From NCBI RefSeq assembly GCF_015390235.1, contig NZ_VUOH01000004.1:434001-498000 (forward strand): a stretch of 64,000 nucleotides of DNA. The letters are read 5' to 3'. Positions 1 through 9,005 of the stretch are shown here, one piece after another. The notes below the pieces were generated by a model. It was not told the DNA's origin. It ran no database searches and saw nothing but the letters and a program-made list of their open reading frames with translations. Positions within the stretch are counted from its first letter, which is position 1; each line of letters starts with the position of its first letter. The translations under genes were made by a program, and so were the position numbers. This stretch comes from Quadrisphaera sp. INWT6. Its GTDB lineage: Bacteria > Actinomycetota > Actinomycetes > Actinomycetales > Quadrisphaeraceae.

Positions 1-575
1 GGCAGGTCTCGGGCGGCGATGGCCTCGCGCAGCTCGGGGACGCCGATCTCCGCGAGCGCGGCGGTCCAGGCCTCGGCGACCTCGGAGAAGAAGGGGGGCA
101 GGTCGGCGGGGGTCTCGGCGTAGTGGGTGCGTCCGCCGAGGTCGATGACGGTGGAGCCGGCGTGGGGGGTGAGGGGGTTGGGGAAGGGGACGGTGCGGGC
201 GCCGACGAGGTCGGCGTAGTGGAAGAAGGAGCGCCCCGACGGGGGGAAGCGCATGCCGCCCAGCTCGGCGAGGACGCCGTCGACCCCTCCGGGGAAGGGC
301 ACCGAGCGCAGGCGGCCGCCGATCTGGTCGGCCTCGTGGACGACGGGCCGGGCTCCCAGGCGGGCGAGCTCGTAGGCGGTGACCAGGCCGGAGATGCCGG
401 CGCCGACGACGGCGACGCTGGCGCCGCCGGGACCCACGGCGCCGGCGGGCAGCCGCCCGAGCCCTGCGGGGTGGGCGAGCCAGCGCTCGTGCTCGAAGGG
501 GAAGTCGGGGGTGAGCATGGTCACCCCGGTGGTGCGGTCGCCCTCGAGGACGCCCTCTCCGGTGGCGGACGTCAT
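1..575 (-). CDS. Flavin monoamine oxidase family protein, C-terminal part beyond left edge
   Basis: Predicted FAD-dependent amine oxidase, probably cytosolic, oxidising a primary or secondary amine; the substrate cannot be read from this fragment. About 191 residues are visible. A dinucleotide-binding motif [10 protein letters not shown] lies near residues 54-63, followed by the acidic ribose-binding end of strand 2 and GGRLR near 86-90, and by ELGGMRFP near 104-111, the pattern of the amine oxidase/tryptophan monooxygenase group. The ATG start overlaps the stop of the upstream ureohydrolase by 4 bp (ATGA), so the two are translationally coupled. With agmatinase upstream, an amine or polyamine substrate is a reasonable inference. 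The catalytic and C-terminal FAD-contact regions are outside the window. Confidence 0.8.
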   Translation of the reverse strand, partial: MTSATGEGVLEGDRTTGVTMLTPDFPFEHERWLAHPAGLGRLPAGAVGPGGASVAVVGAGISGLVTAYELARLGARPVVHEADQIGGRLRSVPFPGGVDGVLAELGGMRFPPSGRSFFHYADLVGARTVPFPNPLTPHAGSTVIDLGGRTHYAETPADLPPFFSEVAEAWTAALAEIGVPELREAIAARDL

Positions 576-1597
576 CGGTTCCCTCCAGCAGTCGTCGAGG
601 TGGTGGGGTCGAGGGCCATGAGCGAGACGAGGTCGTAGGCGACGTGGCTGGCGGCCACGGCGGTGATCTGGGCGTGGTCGTAGGCGGGGGCGACCTCGAC
701 GACGTCGGCGCCGACCAGCTGCAGGCCGGCCAGCCCGCGCAGCACCTCGAGCAGCTCGCGGCTGGTCATGCCGCCGGCCTCGGGGGTGCCGGTGCCGGGG
801 GCGTGGGCGGGGTCGAGGACGTCGATGTCGACGCTGACGTACAGCGGGCGGTCACCGATCCGCGAGCGCAGGCCCTCCACCACCTCGTCGACGCCGCGGC
901 GCATGACGTCGGCGCTGGTGACCAGGCCGAAGCCGAGGCCGGCGTCGGCGGCGAGGTCGGAGCGGCCGTACAGGGGGCCGCGGGTGCCGACGTGGGTGAG
1001 GGCGCCCGGGTCGAGCAGGCCCTCCTCGACGGCGCGGCGGAAGGGGGTGCCGTGGGTGTAGGGGGCGCCGAAGTAGGTGTCCCAGGTGTCGAGGTGGGCG
1101 TCGAAGTGGACCAGGGCGACGGGGCCGTGGCGGCGCACGACGGAGCGCAGCAGGGGCAGGGCGATGGTGTGGTCGCCGCCGATGGTGACCAGGCGGGCCC
1201 CGGCTCCGGCCAGCTCGTCGGCGCCGGCCTCGACCTGGGTGATGGCCTCGTCGATGGAGAAGGGGTTGGCGACGACGTCGCCGGCGTCGACGACCTGCTG
1301 GAGGGCGAAGGGGTCGACGTCGAGGCCGGGGTGGTGGGGGCGCAGCAGCCGGGAGGCGTCGCGGACGGCGGCCGGTCCGAAGCGGGCCCCCGGTCGGTAG
1401 GACACCCCCGCGTCGAAGGGGACGCCGATGACGGCGACGTCGGCGCGGCCCACCTCGTCGGCGCGGGGCAGGCGCGCGAAGGTGGCGGGGCCGGCGAAGC
1501 GGGGGACGCGGGAGGAGTCCACGGGGCCCACGGGCTCGTCGACGGGCTGGCCCACGGGCTGGTCGACGGCGTGGGTCGCCTCGGTCGGCTCTGTCAC
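572..1597 (-). CDS. speB: Agmatinase family ureohydrolase
   Basis: Binuclear manganese hydrolase of the arginase/agmatinase family, which releases urea from guanidino compounds; 341 aa from a GTG start. All metal-binding motifs are present: GGDHT near residues 140-144, FDAHLD near 165-170 and SVDIDVLDP near 255-263, followed by [10 protein letters not shown] near 267-276. The first 35 residues are a proline-, valine- and aspartate-rich extension. The GTG is chosen because it overlaps the upstream SatD-like stop as GTGA, and the downstream amine oxidase overlaps the end of this gene in the same way. The three genes look like one amine or polyamine catabolism unit. Agmatine is the likeliest substrate, but guanidinobutyrate or another guanidino acid cannot be excluded. 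Confidence 0.85.
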   Translation of the reverse strand: MTEPTEATHAVDQPVGQPVDEPVGPVDSSRVPRFAGPATFARLPRADEVGRADVAVIGVPFDAGVSYRPGARFGPAAVRDASRLLRPHHPGLDVDPFALQQVVDAGDVVANPFSIDEAITQVEAGADELAGAGARLVTIGGDHTIALPLLRSVVRRHGPVALVHFDAHLDTWDTYFGAPYTHGTPFRRAVEEGLLDPGALTHVGTRGPLYGRSDLAADAGLGFGLVTSADVMRRGVDEVVEGLRSRIGDRPLYVSVDIDVLDPAHAPGTGTPEAGGMTSRELLEVLRGLAGLQLVGADVVEVAPAYDHAQITAVAASHVAYDLVSLMALDPTTSTTAGGNR

Positions 1598-2265
1598 CGC
1601 AGCATCGTAGGAGCCGGGTGCAGCAGCTCGGTGGCCCGGACGACGGCGCGGGCGCCCGACCGGGCCAGGGCCTGGCTGACGGCGGGCTGGGTGATGCCCT
1701 CGTGCTGGGCGGCCTCGGCCTGGGAGCGGCCCCGCAGGTGGTGGGCGAGCAGGCGGCGCGCGCGGGGGCTCATCCCGCCGACCAGCTCGTCGCGCAGGAG
1801 CAGGTGGGCGTTCACCGCGGCCACCCACCCGTCGTCCCCGTCATGACCGTCGTCCCCGTCGAGCCAGGTGCGGGCGCTGCGCGACCGGGGCGAGGCGGCG
1901 TGGGCCTCGGTGGTCCGGACGGCGCGGCGGGCACCCCTCCAGTCGTCCACGGCGAGGCCGGTGTGCAGGTCGCCGCCGGCGTCCAGGAGGGCCAGGCGCA
2001 CCAGGAGCGCCGCGAGCGCGGCGGTCCCGACGTGCGCGTAGGTGCCGCACACCTCCTCACCCGGAGCGGGGGTGAGCGGCTGGACGGACGGGGCGAGGTC
2101 CTCGACCTCGGCGACGACGGCCTCCAGGGCCCGCTGCAGGTGGGGCCGCTTCCAGGGGCGGTGGGTCCCGCTGACCCTGCCGACGAGGACGACCACCGGG
2201 CCGGCCGGTCGACGACCTGTTCGATCGCCTGTCCGATCACGCAGGGTGTTATCCACGCCCCACAT
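1594..2265 (-). CDS. SatD-family protein with C-terminal helix-turn-helix
   Basis: About 223 aa. The first half reads like the SatD family: [14 protein letters not shown] near the start, a charged amphipathic stretch, then GEEVCGTY and a hydrophobic helix ending LHTGLAVDD. The last 60 residues contain [12 protein letters not shown] followed by [19 protein letters not shown], which resembles a sigma-region-4 or LuxR-type helix-turn-helix. It is first in the amine operon and overlaps the ureohydrolase by 4 bp, so it may regulate it. The biochemical role of SatD proteins is not established. The ATG at 2265 is the most plausible start but lacks a clear Shine-Dalgarno sequence; a longer open frame exists upstream. 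Confidence 0.6.
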   Translation of the reverse strand: MWGVDNTLRDRTGDRTGRRPAGPVVVLVGRVSGTHRPWKRPHLQRALEAVVAEVEDLAPSVQPLTPAPGEEVCGTYAHVGTAALAALLVRLALLDAGGDLHTGLAVDDWRGARRAVRTTEAHAASPRSRSARTWLDGDDGHDGDDGWVAAVNAHLLLRDELVGGMSPRARRLLAHHLRGRSQAEAAQHEGITQPAVSQALARSGARAVVRATELLHPAPTMLR

Positions 2266-2352
2266 CACACCAGCGGTGATGCCCGTGGCGCGGGAGCGAC
2301 GCGCGGGGTGCGCCTGGCGCACCGGCGGGTGCGCGTGGGCCAGACTGCGCCC

Positions 2353-3255
2353 GTGCCCCAGCGCCAGCCCACCGGTGAGCAGCGCGGCTTCCTCGGCCTG
2401 GTCTGCCCGGTCGGCCTGGCCCACCGCGGCAGCGCCGCCCACCCGGAGAACTCACCGGCGGCCTTCGCCGAGGCGGTGGCGCTGGGGTACCGGGTGCTGG
2501 AGACCGACGTGCACGTCAGCGCCGACGGCCAGGTGGTCGCCCTGCACGACCCGACGCTGGACCGCACCACCGACGGGACCGGTCCGCTGTCGTCCCTGAC
2601 CTGGGAGCAGGTGGCGCGCCTGCACCTGCTCGACGCCGGTGCGACGCCCACCGGGCACCACCCCTTGCGGCTGGCCGACCTGCTGGACGCCTCCGGCGGG
2701 GTCGCGCCTGCGGTGCGCCTCAACGTCGACGTCAAGGAGGACGCCGCCGTCGGTCCCGTCGTCGAGCTGCTGGCCTCCAGGCCCGCCGACGCCGCCCGGG
2801 TGTGCGTGGCCTCCTTCTCCGACGCCCGCCGCCGCGCCGTCGTCCGCGCCCTCGCGCGGCGCGGCGTGCGCGTCACCAGCTCGGCCGGCACCGGCGGCGT
2901 GCTGCGCTTCCTGGTGGCCGCGCGCCTGGGCCTGCGGGGCCGGCTGCTGCGACGGGTGGTGGCCGGGTCGGTGGGTCTCGACGCCCTCCAGGTGCCCGAG
3001 CGCGCCCACGGGCTGGCGCTGGTGAGCCCGCGCCTGGTGCGCGCGGCGCACTCCGCGGGCCTGGTGGTGCACGTGTGGACCGTCGACGACCCGGCCCGCA
3101 TGCGGCACCTGCTCGACCTCGGGGTCGACGGGATCGTCACCGACGACGCCCCCGCCCTCGCCGCCGTGCTCCGCGAGCGCGGGGCCTGGCCACCCGTGGA
3201 GCTGCCCGCTGACCCGCCCGCTGACCCGCCCGCTGACCAGGAGGTCCGACCGTGA
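2353..3255 (+). CDS. Glycerophosphodiester phosphodiesterase
   Basis: Hydrolyses glycerophosphodiesters to glycerol-3-phosphate and an alcohol; about 300 aa. The GDPD signature is complete: HRG near residues 24-26, EN near 32-33, ETDVH near 50-54 and HDPTLDRTTDG near 65-75, with the late VHVWTVDD and GVDGIVTDDA elements. No signal peptide is evident, so it should be cytoplasmic. The GTG start at 2353 is inferred from where the conserved domain begins. The C-terminus carries three copies of an ADPP-type tetrapeptide encoded by a 12-bp tandem repeat. Its TGA overlaps the GTG of the following MFS gene, so the two are coupled. Confidence 0.88.
   Translation: MPQRQPTGEQRGFLGLVCPVGLAHRGSAAHPENSPAAFAEAVALGYRVLETDVHVSADGQVVALHDPTLDRTTDGTGPLSSLTWEQVARLHLLDAGATPTGHHPLRLADLLDASGGVAPAVRLNVDVKEDAAVGPVVELLASRPADAARVCVASFSDARRRAVVRALARRGVRVTSSAGTGGVLRFLVAARLGLRGRLLRRVVAGSVGLDALQVPERAHGLALVSPRLVRAAHSAGLVVHVWTVDDPARMRHLLDLGVDGIVTDDAPALAAVLRERGAWPPVELPADPPADPPADQEVRP
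3205..3240 (+). repeat. 12-bp in-frame tandem repeat, 3 copies
   Basis: The unit cccgctgacccg occurs three times head to tail, the last copy with two changes. It encodes repeated P-A-D-P at the very C-terminus of the glycerophosphodiesterase, outside the catalytic domain. Confidence 0.8.
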
Positions 3256-4662
3256 GCGAGACCGTGAGCGAGGACGGACCCCTCGACGGCGCTGCGCTGG
3301 GCCGGGCCCGGCGGGCCTGGTACGTCTACGACTGGGCCAACTCGGCCTACGTGACGACCACCGCGACCGTGCTGTTCTCCCCCTACCTGACGGCGGTCGC
3401 CGAGGCGGCGGCGTGCCCGGGCGGGGCCGGGGAGGTGGACGGCGTGTGCCGGGTCCCCTGAGCGTGCTGGGGCTGCCGGTGGCCCCGGGGTCGCTGGCGC
3501 TGTACGTGGTGACGTTCGCGACGCTGCTGTCGGCGCTGGTGCTGCCGGCGGTGGGGGCGGTGGCTGACAGGTCGCGCTCGCCCCGGCGGCTGATGACCGG
3601 GTTCGCGTGGGTGGGAGCGGCGGCCGCGTCGGCGATGGTGCTGGTCACCGGTGACCGGTGGGTGCTGGGCGCGCTGCTGCAGCTGGTGGCGAGCCTGTGC
3701 CTGGGGGCGTCGCTGGTGGTCTACGACGCGCTGCTGGTGCGCCTGGCCGGGCCCGCCGAGCGCGACAGGGTCTCCAGCCGCGGGTGGGCGCTGGGCTACG
3801 CGGGCGGGGCGGTCCTGCTGGCGGCCAACCTGGTGCTGCTGAGCGCGGCGCCGGCCCTCGGCCTGGACCAGGGCGAGGCGGTGCGGGTCAGCCTGCTCTC
3901 GGCGGGGCTGTGGTGGGCCTGTTCACGCTCGTGCCGCACCTGGGGCTGCGCCGCCTGGACGGGACACCCGCCGTCGTCGCTGCTGGGGGTGGGGCCGCCG
4001 TGAGCACCGGGCGGCTGGTCGCGGGCTCGATGGGACAGCTGGTGCGCACCCTGCGCTCGGCGCCGGCCTTCCCCCAGACCCTGATGTTCCTGGTGGCGTA
4101 CCTGTTCTTCAACGACGGCGTGCAGACCGTCATCGCCGCCGCCAGCATCTACGGCCAGCAGCAGCTCGGCTTCGCCGCCGGTCAGCTGGTCACCGCCATC
4201 CTGCTGGTGCAGGTGGTGGCCCTGCTCGGGGCGCTGGGCGCGGGGTGGGTCGCCCAGCGGACCAGCGCCAAGGCCACGGTGCTCGGCAGCCTGGTGGTCT
4301 GGGTGGGCGTCGTCGTCGCCGGCATGGTGATCCCGGCGGGGGCGTTCGGGCTGTTCCTGGCGCTGGCCGCGGGCATCGGGCTGGTGCTCGGCGGCACGCA
4401 GGCCCTGTCGCGGTCGATGTTCAGCCAGCTCGTGCCCCGGGGGCGGGAGGCGGAGTGGTTCGGGCTGTACCAGTCGGCCGAGCGCGGGACCAGCTGGCTG
4501 GGCACCCTCGTGTTCGGCCTGGTGTTCCAGCTCACCGGCTCCTACCGCCCCGCCATCGCCTCGCTGGTGGTGTTCTTCGTGGTCGGGGGCGTCCTGCTGT
4601 GGCGGGTCGACGTGGCCCGCGGGCGCCGGGAGGCCGAGCAGGCCCCCGAGCTCAGCTCCTGA
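3252..4662 (+). CDS. UMF1-family MFS transporter (two frame breaks in this sequence)
   Basis: Multi-pass inner-membrane permease of the UMF1/Atg22-like branch of the major facilitator superfamily; substrate unknown. It must be read in three frames: 3252 to about 3460 (begins MSETVSEDG, with YVYDWANSAYVTT, typical of the family), about 3455 to 3925 (LGLPVAPGS, LALYVVTFATLL), and about 3925 to 4662 (LFNDGVQT-type helix, GGTQALSRSMFSQLVPRG, ending ELSS). Both breaks behave as single missing bases, at the CCCC before 3461 and at GCCTG near 3930. Restoring one base at each gives about 470 aa, normal for the family. It is translationally coupled to the phosphodiesterase and converges on mmuM, their 3' ends overlapping by 11 bp. 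Sequence error is likelier than a true pseudogene. Confidence 0.8.
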
Positions 4663-5684
4663 CCGCGCCGAGCACTCCGACCGCACGGGCGACGGCGCGG
4701 ACCTGCTCGGGCCCCACCCGGCAGCACCCGCCCACCAACCGCGCCCCCGCGGCCACCCAGCCCCGGGGGTCCGCGCCGGCGCCGAGCTCGGGGCTCCCGG
4801 GTCGCCACGCGCGGGCGGCGGCGTCCCACCCCTCCCCGCTGTTCGGGTAGACCACGGGAACAGCCCCCCCGCACGCCCTCGAGAGCGCGCAGGCAGGGCA
4901 GGACGACGGCGGGGTCGGTGCAGTTGACCCCCACCGCCACGACGCACGGCACCGAGGCCGCAGCGGCCAGCACCGGCCCCAGGGGCTCACCGCGGCGGGT
5001 GCGGACGACGCCGTCGTCGTCGACGACCGCGCTCAGGCTGACCCAGGCCGGGGCCCCCAGGACGTCGAGCTCGGCCAGCAGCGCCTCGACCTCCGCGGCG
5101 CCCGGGAGCGTCTCGCAGGCCAGCACGTCGGCACCGGCCTGCGCGAGCAGCTGCAGGTGGGGGCGGTGGAAGGCCCGCAGCGCGGCGGTGCTCACGCCGT
5201 CGAGGTAGGCGCCGGTGTACTTCGAGCCGTCGGCCAGGTGCGCGCCGTACGGCCCGACGGACCCGGCCACCCACCCCGCCGTCCCCCCACGGCCCCGCCC
5301 CTGGAGCTGCCCCTCGTACTGCCCCTCGTACTGCCCCTCGCGCGCCAGGGCGACCGAGGAGGCGACGAGCCGCTCCGCCGCGGCGCGCGAGATCCCCGCC
5401 GCCTCCAGCCCGGGCAGCGTCGCCTGGTAGCTGGCGGTGGTGGCCACCTGCGCGCCCGCCGCGGCGAAGGCGGCGTGGGCGTCGACGACGGCGCCCGGGT
5501 CGTCCACGAGCAGCCGCGCCGACCACAGCGCCGAGGTGACGTCGTGCCCCCGCGCCTCCAGCTCGGTCGACAGCCCCCCGTCCAGCACCACCGGGCCGGC
5601 CGCGAGCGCCTGCTCGAGGGACTGCTCGAGGGACTGCTCGAGGGACTGCTCGAGGGACTGGGCCGGTGAGGTGGTCCCGCTCAT
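4652..5684 (-). CDS. mmuM: Homocysteine S-methyltransferase (one frame break)
   Basis: Zinc enzyme that methylates homocysteine to methionine using S-methylmethionine or S-adenosylmethionine; about 344 aa. LDGGLSTELEARGHD marks the start of the barrel, VGVNCTDP carries the first zinc cysteine and LVGGCCRVGP the C-terminal cysteine pair. The frame breaks at a run of seven Cs at about 4864-4870 (plus strand): upstream reads to ALEGVRGG, downstream resumes at VPVVYPNSGE. Removing one base of the run joins them. The N-terminus carries four SLEQ repeats, and the middle has a Q-Y-E-G repeat. It stands alone between a convergent transporter and the divergent rbpA. Confidence 0.85.
5307..5340 (-). 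repeat. 12-bp tandem repeat inside mmuM
   Basis: Two full copies and one partial copy of ctgcccctcgta, in frame, encoding the repeated G-Q-Y-E / G-Q-L-Q stretch of the methyltransferase. It sits in a probable surface loop before the GWVAGSVGPYG element. Confidence 0.75.
5610..5657 (-). repeat. 12-bp tandem repeat (SLEQ x4) at the mmuM N-terminus
   Basis: Four perfect copies of ctgctcgaggga, encoding SLEQ four times, just after MSGTTSPAQ and before the catalytic domain. Copies are identical at DNA level, suggesting recent slippage. Confidence 0.85.
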
Positions 5685-6065
5685 CCGTTCCGGCTCCTCC
5701 GGTCTGCACGGCTCCAGGCCCGCGGGTGCGGAGCCGACGTCCTGCTCGACGTCCAGTGTGGCGTCCAGTCCGCACGGCGCGCGGCGCCGAACGCGGGGTG
5801 GTGGTCCTGGCTCGGGGAGGGGGCGGTGGAGGTGGGTGCACCTGTGTCACCGACGTCACACCCAGAGTCGGATCGGACGCGACAGATGAGGAACACAACG
5901 GGTACTGGGCCGTTGTGACTTTCGTAGTGGTCGGCGCGGGAGGTCCGGTGACGGACCTGTCCGCCGCACGGCCTGCTCCCAGCCCGCGAGCGCCCGCCCC
6001 TGCTCGTCATCGCGCGGTGCCACCGGCTGGGAGGCCATCAGCATGACCATCGACTGGAGGACAGC
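5685..6065. other. Divergent non-coding region between mmuM and rbpA (381 bp)
   Basis: No convincing gene; open frames here have no domain or start context. The region must hold the mmuM promoter (minus) and the rbpA promoter (plus). The clearest structure is the inverted repeat at 5894-5917, described separately. The long distance between it and the rbpA start would leave an untranslated leader of roughly 120-140 nt. Confidence 0.6.
5890..5917 (+). promoter_or_regulatory. Inverted repeat CACAACG-N10-CGTTGTG with SigR-like promoter elements
   Basis: A perfect 7-bp inverted repeat (5894-5900 and 5911-5917). The same stretch contains GGAAC (5890-5894) and GTT (5912-5914) separated by 17 bp. 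The SigR/SigH consensus is GGAAT-N18-GTT, and rbpA is a SigR target in Streptomyces (established knowledge). The one-base-short spacer makes this a candidate only; the palindrome could equally be an operator. Confidence 0.4.
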
Positions 6066-6416
6066 ATGAGTGACCGCAGCCTGCGCGGTACCCGACTGGG
6101 CGGTTCGAGCATGGAGAACGAGGACGGCGTCGAGCTCGCCCCTCGCCAGCTCGCGGTCTACGACTGCCCCCAGGGGCACGTGACCCAGCTGCCGTTCTCG
6201 GTCGAGGCCGACGTGCCCGCCGTCTGGGAGTGCCGCTGCAACGCCGAGGCCCGCCTGCGCGACGGCGCCGAGCCCGAGGTCAAGGCCGTGAAGCCGGCCC
6301 GCACCCACTGGGACATGCTGCTGGAGCGCCGCTCCGTGGCCGACCTGGAGGTCCTGCTGGAGGAGCGCCTGACCAAGCTCCGCAACGGGACCCTGCACCA
6401 GCGGCGCAGCGCCTGA
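6066..6416 (+). CDS. rbpA: RNA polymerase-binding protein RbpA
   Basis: Actinobacterial transcription factor that binds RNA polymerase and the primary sigma factor and stabilises the open complex; 116 aa. Visible are the N-terminal MSDRSLRGTRLGG tail, the core with YDCPQGH and WECRC (cysteines near 34, 56 and 58), the basic linker KPARTHWDMLLERRS, and the sigma-interacting helix ending LRNGTLHQRR. A GGAGG lies 7 nt upstream of the ATG. Monocistronic, convergent with the mannosyltransferase gene. Confidence 0.96.
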   Translation: MSDRSLRGTRLGGSSMENEDGVELAPRQLAVYDCPQGHVTQLPFSVEADVPAVWECRCNAEARLRDGAEPEVKAVKPARTHWDMLLERRSVADLEVLLEERLTKLRNGTLHQRRSA

Positions 6417-6498
6417 CGCTGCCCGCACCCCCCCGCCTGACGCCGTGAGGCTCGGCGGACCCGGGTGAGGACCTCGCCCCCGCGGGTCCCCCGGGAAC

Positions 6499-6534
6499 GG
6501 GCCGGACCGCTCCCTCACCGGGAGCGGCCGGCCC
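6499..6534. terminator. Stem-loop between convergent rbpA and ppm1
   Basis: GGGCCGG, one bulged A, then CCGCTCCC form a stem with GGGAGCGG and CCGGCCC around a TCACC loop. It overlaps the 3' end of the mannosyltransferase gene and lies about 80 nt after rbpA, so it could stop transcription both ways. There is no T-run, as is usual in high-GC actinobacteria. Confidence 0.5.
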
Positions 6535-7336
6535 GCTGCTCTTCCCGGGCCTCCTTCCGGGAGGCGCTCCAGACGTCGTAGCGGGCGCGGGCCTGGGCCC
6601 AGCGGCGCTGGGCGCCCCACAGCGTGGTGCGGGCCAGGGCCTCGACGACGATGGCCCGGCTCATCTTGCTGGTGCCGGCGGCGCGCTCGGTGAAGGTGAT
6701 CGGGACCTCGACGGCCACCAGGCCGGCGCGGACCACGCGGGTGGCCAGCTCGAGCTGGTAGCAGTACCCTCCGAGCGCACCGAGGGCAGGTCGGCGGCGG
6801 CGAGCGCGCGGGCGCGGTAGGCGCGGTAGCCGCCGGTGGCGTCGCGCAGGGGGACGCCGAGGGCCCAGCGGGCCCAGGTGTTGCCGCCGCGGGAGAGCAC
6901 CTGGCGGCCCAGCGGCCAGTCGACGACGCGCCCGCCGGGCACCCAGCGCGACCCCAGGGCCAGGTCGGCTCCCGCCTCGACGGCGGCCAGCAGGGCGGGG
7001 AGCTGCTCGGGGGCGTGGGAGCCGTCGGCGTCCATCTCGACCAGTACGTCGTAGCCGCGCTGCAGGCCCCACCCGAACCCCGCGGTGTAGGCCGCGCCGA
7101 GGCCGCCCTTGCCCGGGCGGTGCATGACGTGCACCGAGGGGTCGGCGGCGGCGATGGCGTCGGCGACCTCGCCGGTGCCGTCGGGGCTGCCGTCGTCGAC
7201 GACGAGCACGTCGGCGTCGGGCACCGCGGCGCGCAGCCGCGCGAGGGTGACCGGGAGCGACTCCCGCTCGTCGTAGGTGGGGGTGATCACGAGGACCCTG
7301 CTGGCGGGGGGTGGCGGGGCTGCCGGGCGAGCTCAT
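6515..7336 (-). CDS. ppm1: Polyprenol monophosphomannose synthase (frame breaks)
   Basis: GT2 glycosyltransferase that transfers mannose from GDP-mannose to polyprenol phosphate, donor for membrane mannolipids and protein mannosylation. Family features: [57 protein letters not shown] and [10 protein letters not shown], then [15 protein letters not shown] and [16 protein letters not shown] near the end. A break near 6775 is repaired by one base (GGGTAC to GGGTTAC), giving SEGYCYQLE. The ATG at 7336 overlaps the lnt stop as ATGA but lies in a different frame from PTYDE; one base too many in a C-run near 7307 would explain this, or translation starts at GTG 7290. In M. tuberculosis the two activities are fused in one protein; here they are adjacent coupled genes. 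Confidence 0.85.
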   Translation of the reverse strand: MSSPGSPATPRQQGPRDHPHLRRAGVAPGHPRAAARRGARRRRARRRRRQPRRHRRGRRRHRRRRPLGARHAPPGQGRPRRGLHRGVRVGPAARLRRTGRDGRRRLPRPRAAPRPAGRRRGGSRPGPGVALGARRARRRLAAGPPGALPRRQHLGPLGPRRPPARRHRRLPRLPRPRARRRRPALGALGGYCYQLELATRVVRAGLVAVEVPITFTERAAGTSKMSRAIVVEALARTTLWGAQRRWAQARARYDVWSASRKEAREEQRAGRSR

Positions 7337-9005
7337 CCCACGGGCTCCTTGCTGCGCGCGGGCTCGGGCGTCGCCTCCGGGCCGGGTCGGGTGCCGCCTG
7401 GTCCGCCCAGGCGGCTCCGGCGCGCGGTGACCAGGCCGCCGGCGGCGCCGAGCAGGCCCAGGGCCACCAGCAGCCCCTCGACCGGGACGCCGGCCTGGCG
7501 CACCCGGTCGGCGACGGTCAGCGACGTCCGCAGCGGCACCTGCCCGGAGATGACCGCGGGGGTGAACAGGGCGGTCGGGTCGACCAGGGCGCCGTCGGGC
7601 ATCACCAGCGCGGAGGTCCCCACGGTGGAGACGTGGACGACGGCGCGGCCGTGCTCCACGGCCCGCAGCCGCGACATCGCCAGCTGCTGGACGTTCTCGT
7701 CGGAGTACCCGAACGTCGCGTTGTTGGTCTGCACCACGAGCAGGTCGGCGCCGTCGTCGACCGTGTCGTCGACCAGCCCGTCCTCGACCACCTCGAAGCA
7801 GATCATCACGCCCAGGCGGGCGCCGGCGACGTCGAGGCGGCCCACCCGGTCACCGGGCACGAACTGCGCCACCACGAGGTCGACCTTGTCGGTGATGAGG
7901 CGGAAGAAGTCCTTGTACGGGATGTACTCCGCGAACGGCACCGGGTGGCGCTTGTCGTAGGAGTCGACCACCCCGCCGCCGCTGGGGGCGCTGTCGGGCT
8001 CCCACACCAGCGAGCTGTTGCGGACCGTGCCGGGGGTGTCTCCCACCAGCACCGCCCCGAGCACGAGCGGCGCGTCGACGGCGTCGGCGGCGGCCTGGAC
8101 CTCGGTGTAGGCGTCGCGGTTGCGCAGCGGGTCGATGTCGGAGGAGTTCTCCGGCCACACCACCAGCTGCGGCGCGGGCGCCCGGCCGGCGGCGACCTCG
8201 TCGGCCAGGCCGAGGGTGGCCCTGACGTGGTTGTCGAGGACGGCGCGGCGCTGGGCGTTGAACTCCAGGCCCGCCCGCGGCACGTTCCCCTGCACGGCGG
8301 CGACGGCGAGGTCGCCGCTCTCGGCGCCGGTGGGGCGGGGCACGAGGGAGCCCGCCAGCAGCACCGCGGCGGCCGCGGCCACCAGGGACAGACCCCTGGT
8401 GGACCGGCGCCGCCGTCCCCCTCGCTCGAGGAGCACCTGGGCGAGCAGCGCGCCCACCAGCGCGACGGCGAAGCTCACCAGCGGCGCCCCGCCGAGGGCG
8501 GCCAGGCCCAGGGTGGGGGCGTCGGCCTGGCTGAAGGCCACCCGGCCCCAGCCGAAGCCGCCGAAGGGCCAGCGCGCCAGCACCGCCTCGACGGCCGTCC
8601 AGGCGCCGGCCGCGGCGACCGCCCGCAGCACCGCGGCCCACCAGCCCCCCACCCGACCCCGACCCGGCCCCCGAGCTGCAGGCGTCCGGTCCAGGCCAGC
8701 AGGACGCCGGCCAGCGCCACCGACAGCGCGCAGGCCAGCGACAGCGGCACCCACGCGATCGGGCCGAGGTAGATCCCCGACCACGACAGCAGCGGGGCGA
8801 AGAACGCCAGCCCGTGCAGCAGGCCCAGCCCCGCGGCCGGCCGCGCGCGGCGTCCGGAGGTGGCGACGACGAGCGCGCCGATGCCCAGCGGCGCGAGGAA
8901 CCACAGGTCGTGCCCCGGGAAGGCCAGGTAGAGCAGGAGCCCGCCGCCGACGGCCACCAGCGCCGCCCACGGCCACCGGAGCGCGGGCGTCATGACAGCG
9001 CTCAC
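7333..9005 (-). CDS. lnt: Apolipoprotein N-acyltransferase (one frame break)
   Basis: Integral membrane enzyme that adds the third acyl chain to lipoproteins. The N-terminal half has several hydrophobic helices (LLLYLAFPGHDLWFLAPLG, SWSGIYLGPIAW). The C-terminal nitrilase domain has the catalytic triad: Glu in VVWPENSSD, Lys in SYDKRHPVPFAEYIP and Cys in GVMICFEVVED. The frame breaks near 8650 at the CCCCCC run; one added base joins GVGWG to WWAAVLRAVAAAG. The GTG at 9005 overlaps the amidohydrolase stop as GTGA, and the gene end overlaps ppm1, so all three are one operon. Corrected length is about 557 aa. Confidence 0.88.

Noticed and set aside
3440..3935. Programmed ribosomal frameshifting in the MFS gene
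   Set aside because: No canonical slippery heptamer, and similar single-base breaks occur in unrelated genes of the window, so sequence error is simpler.
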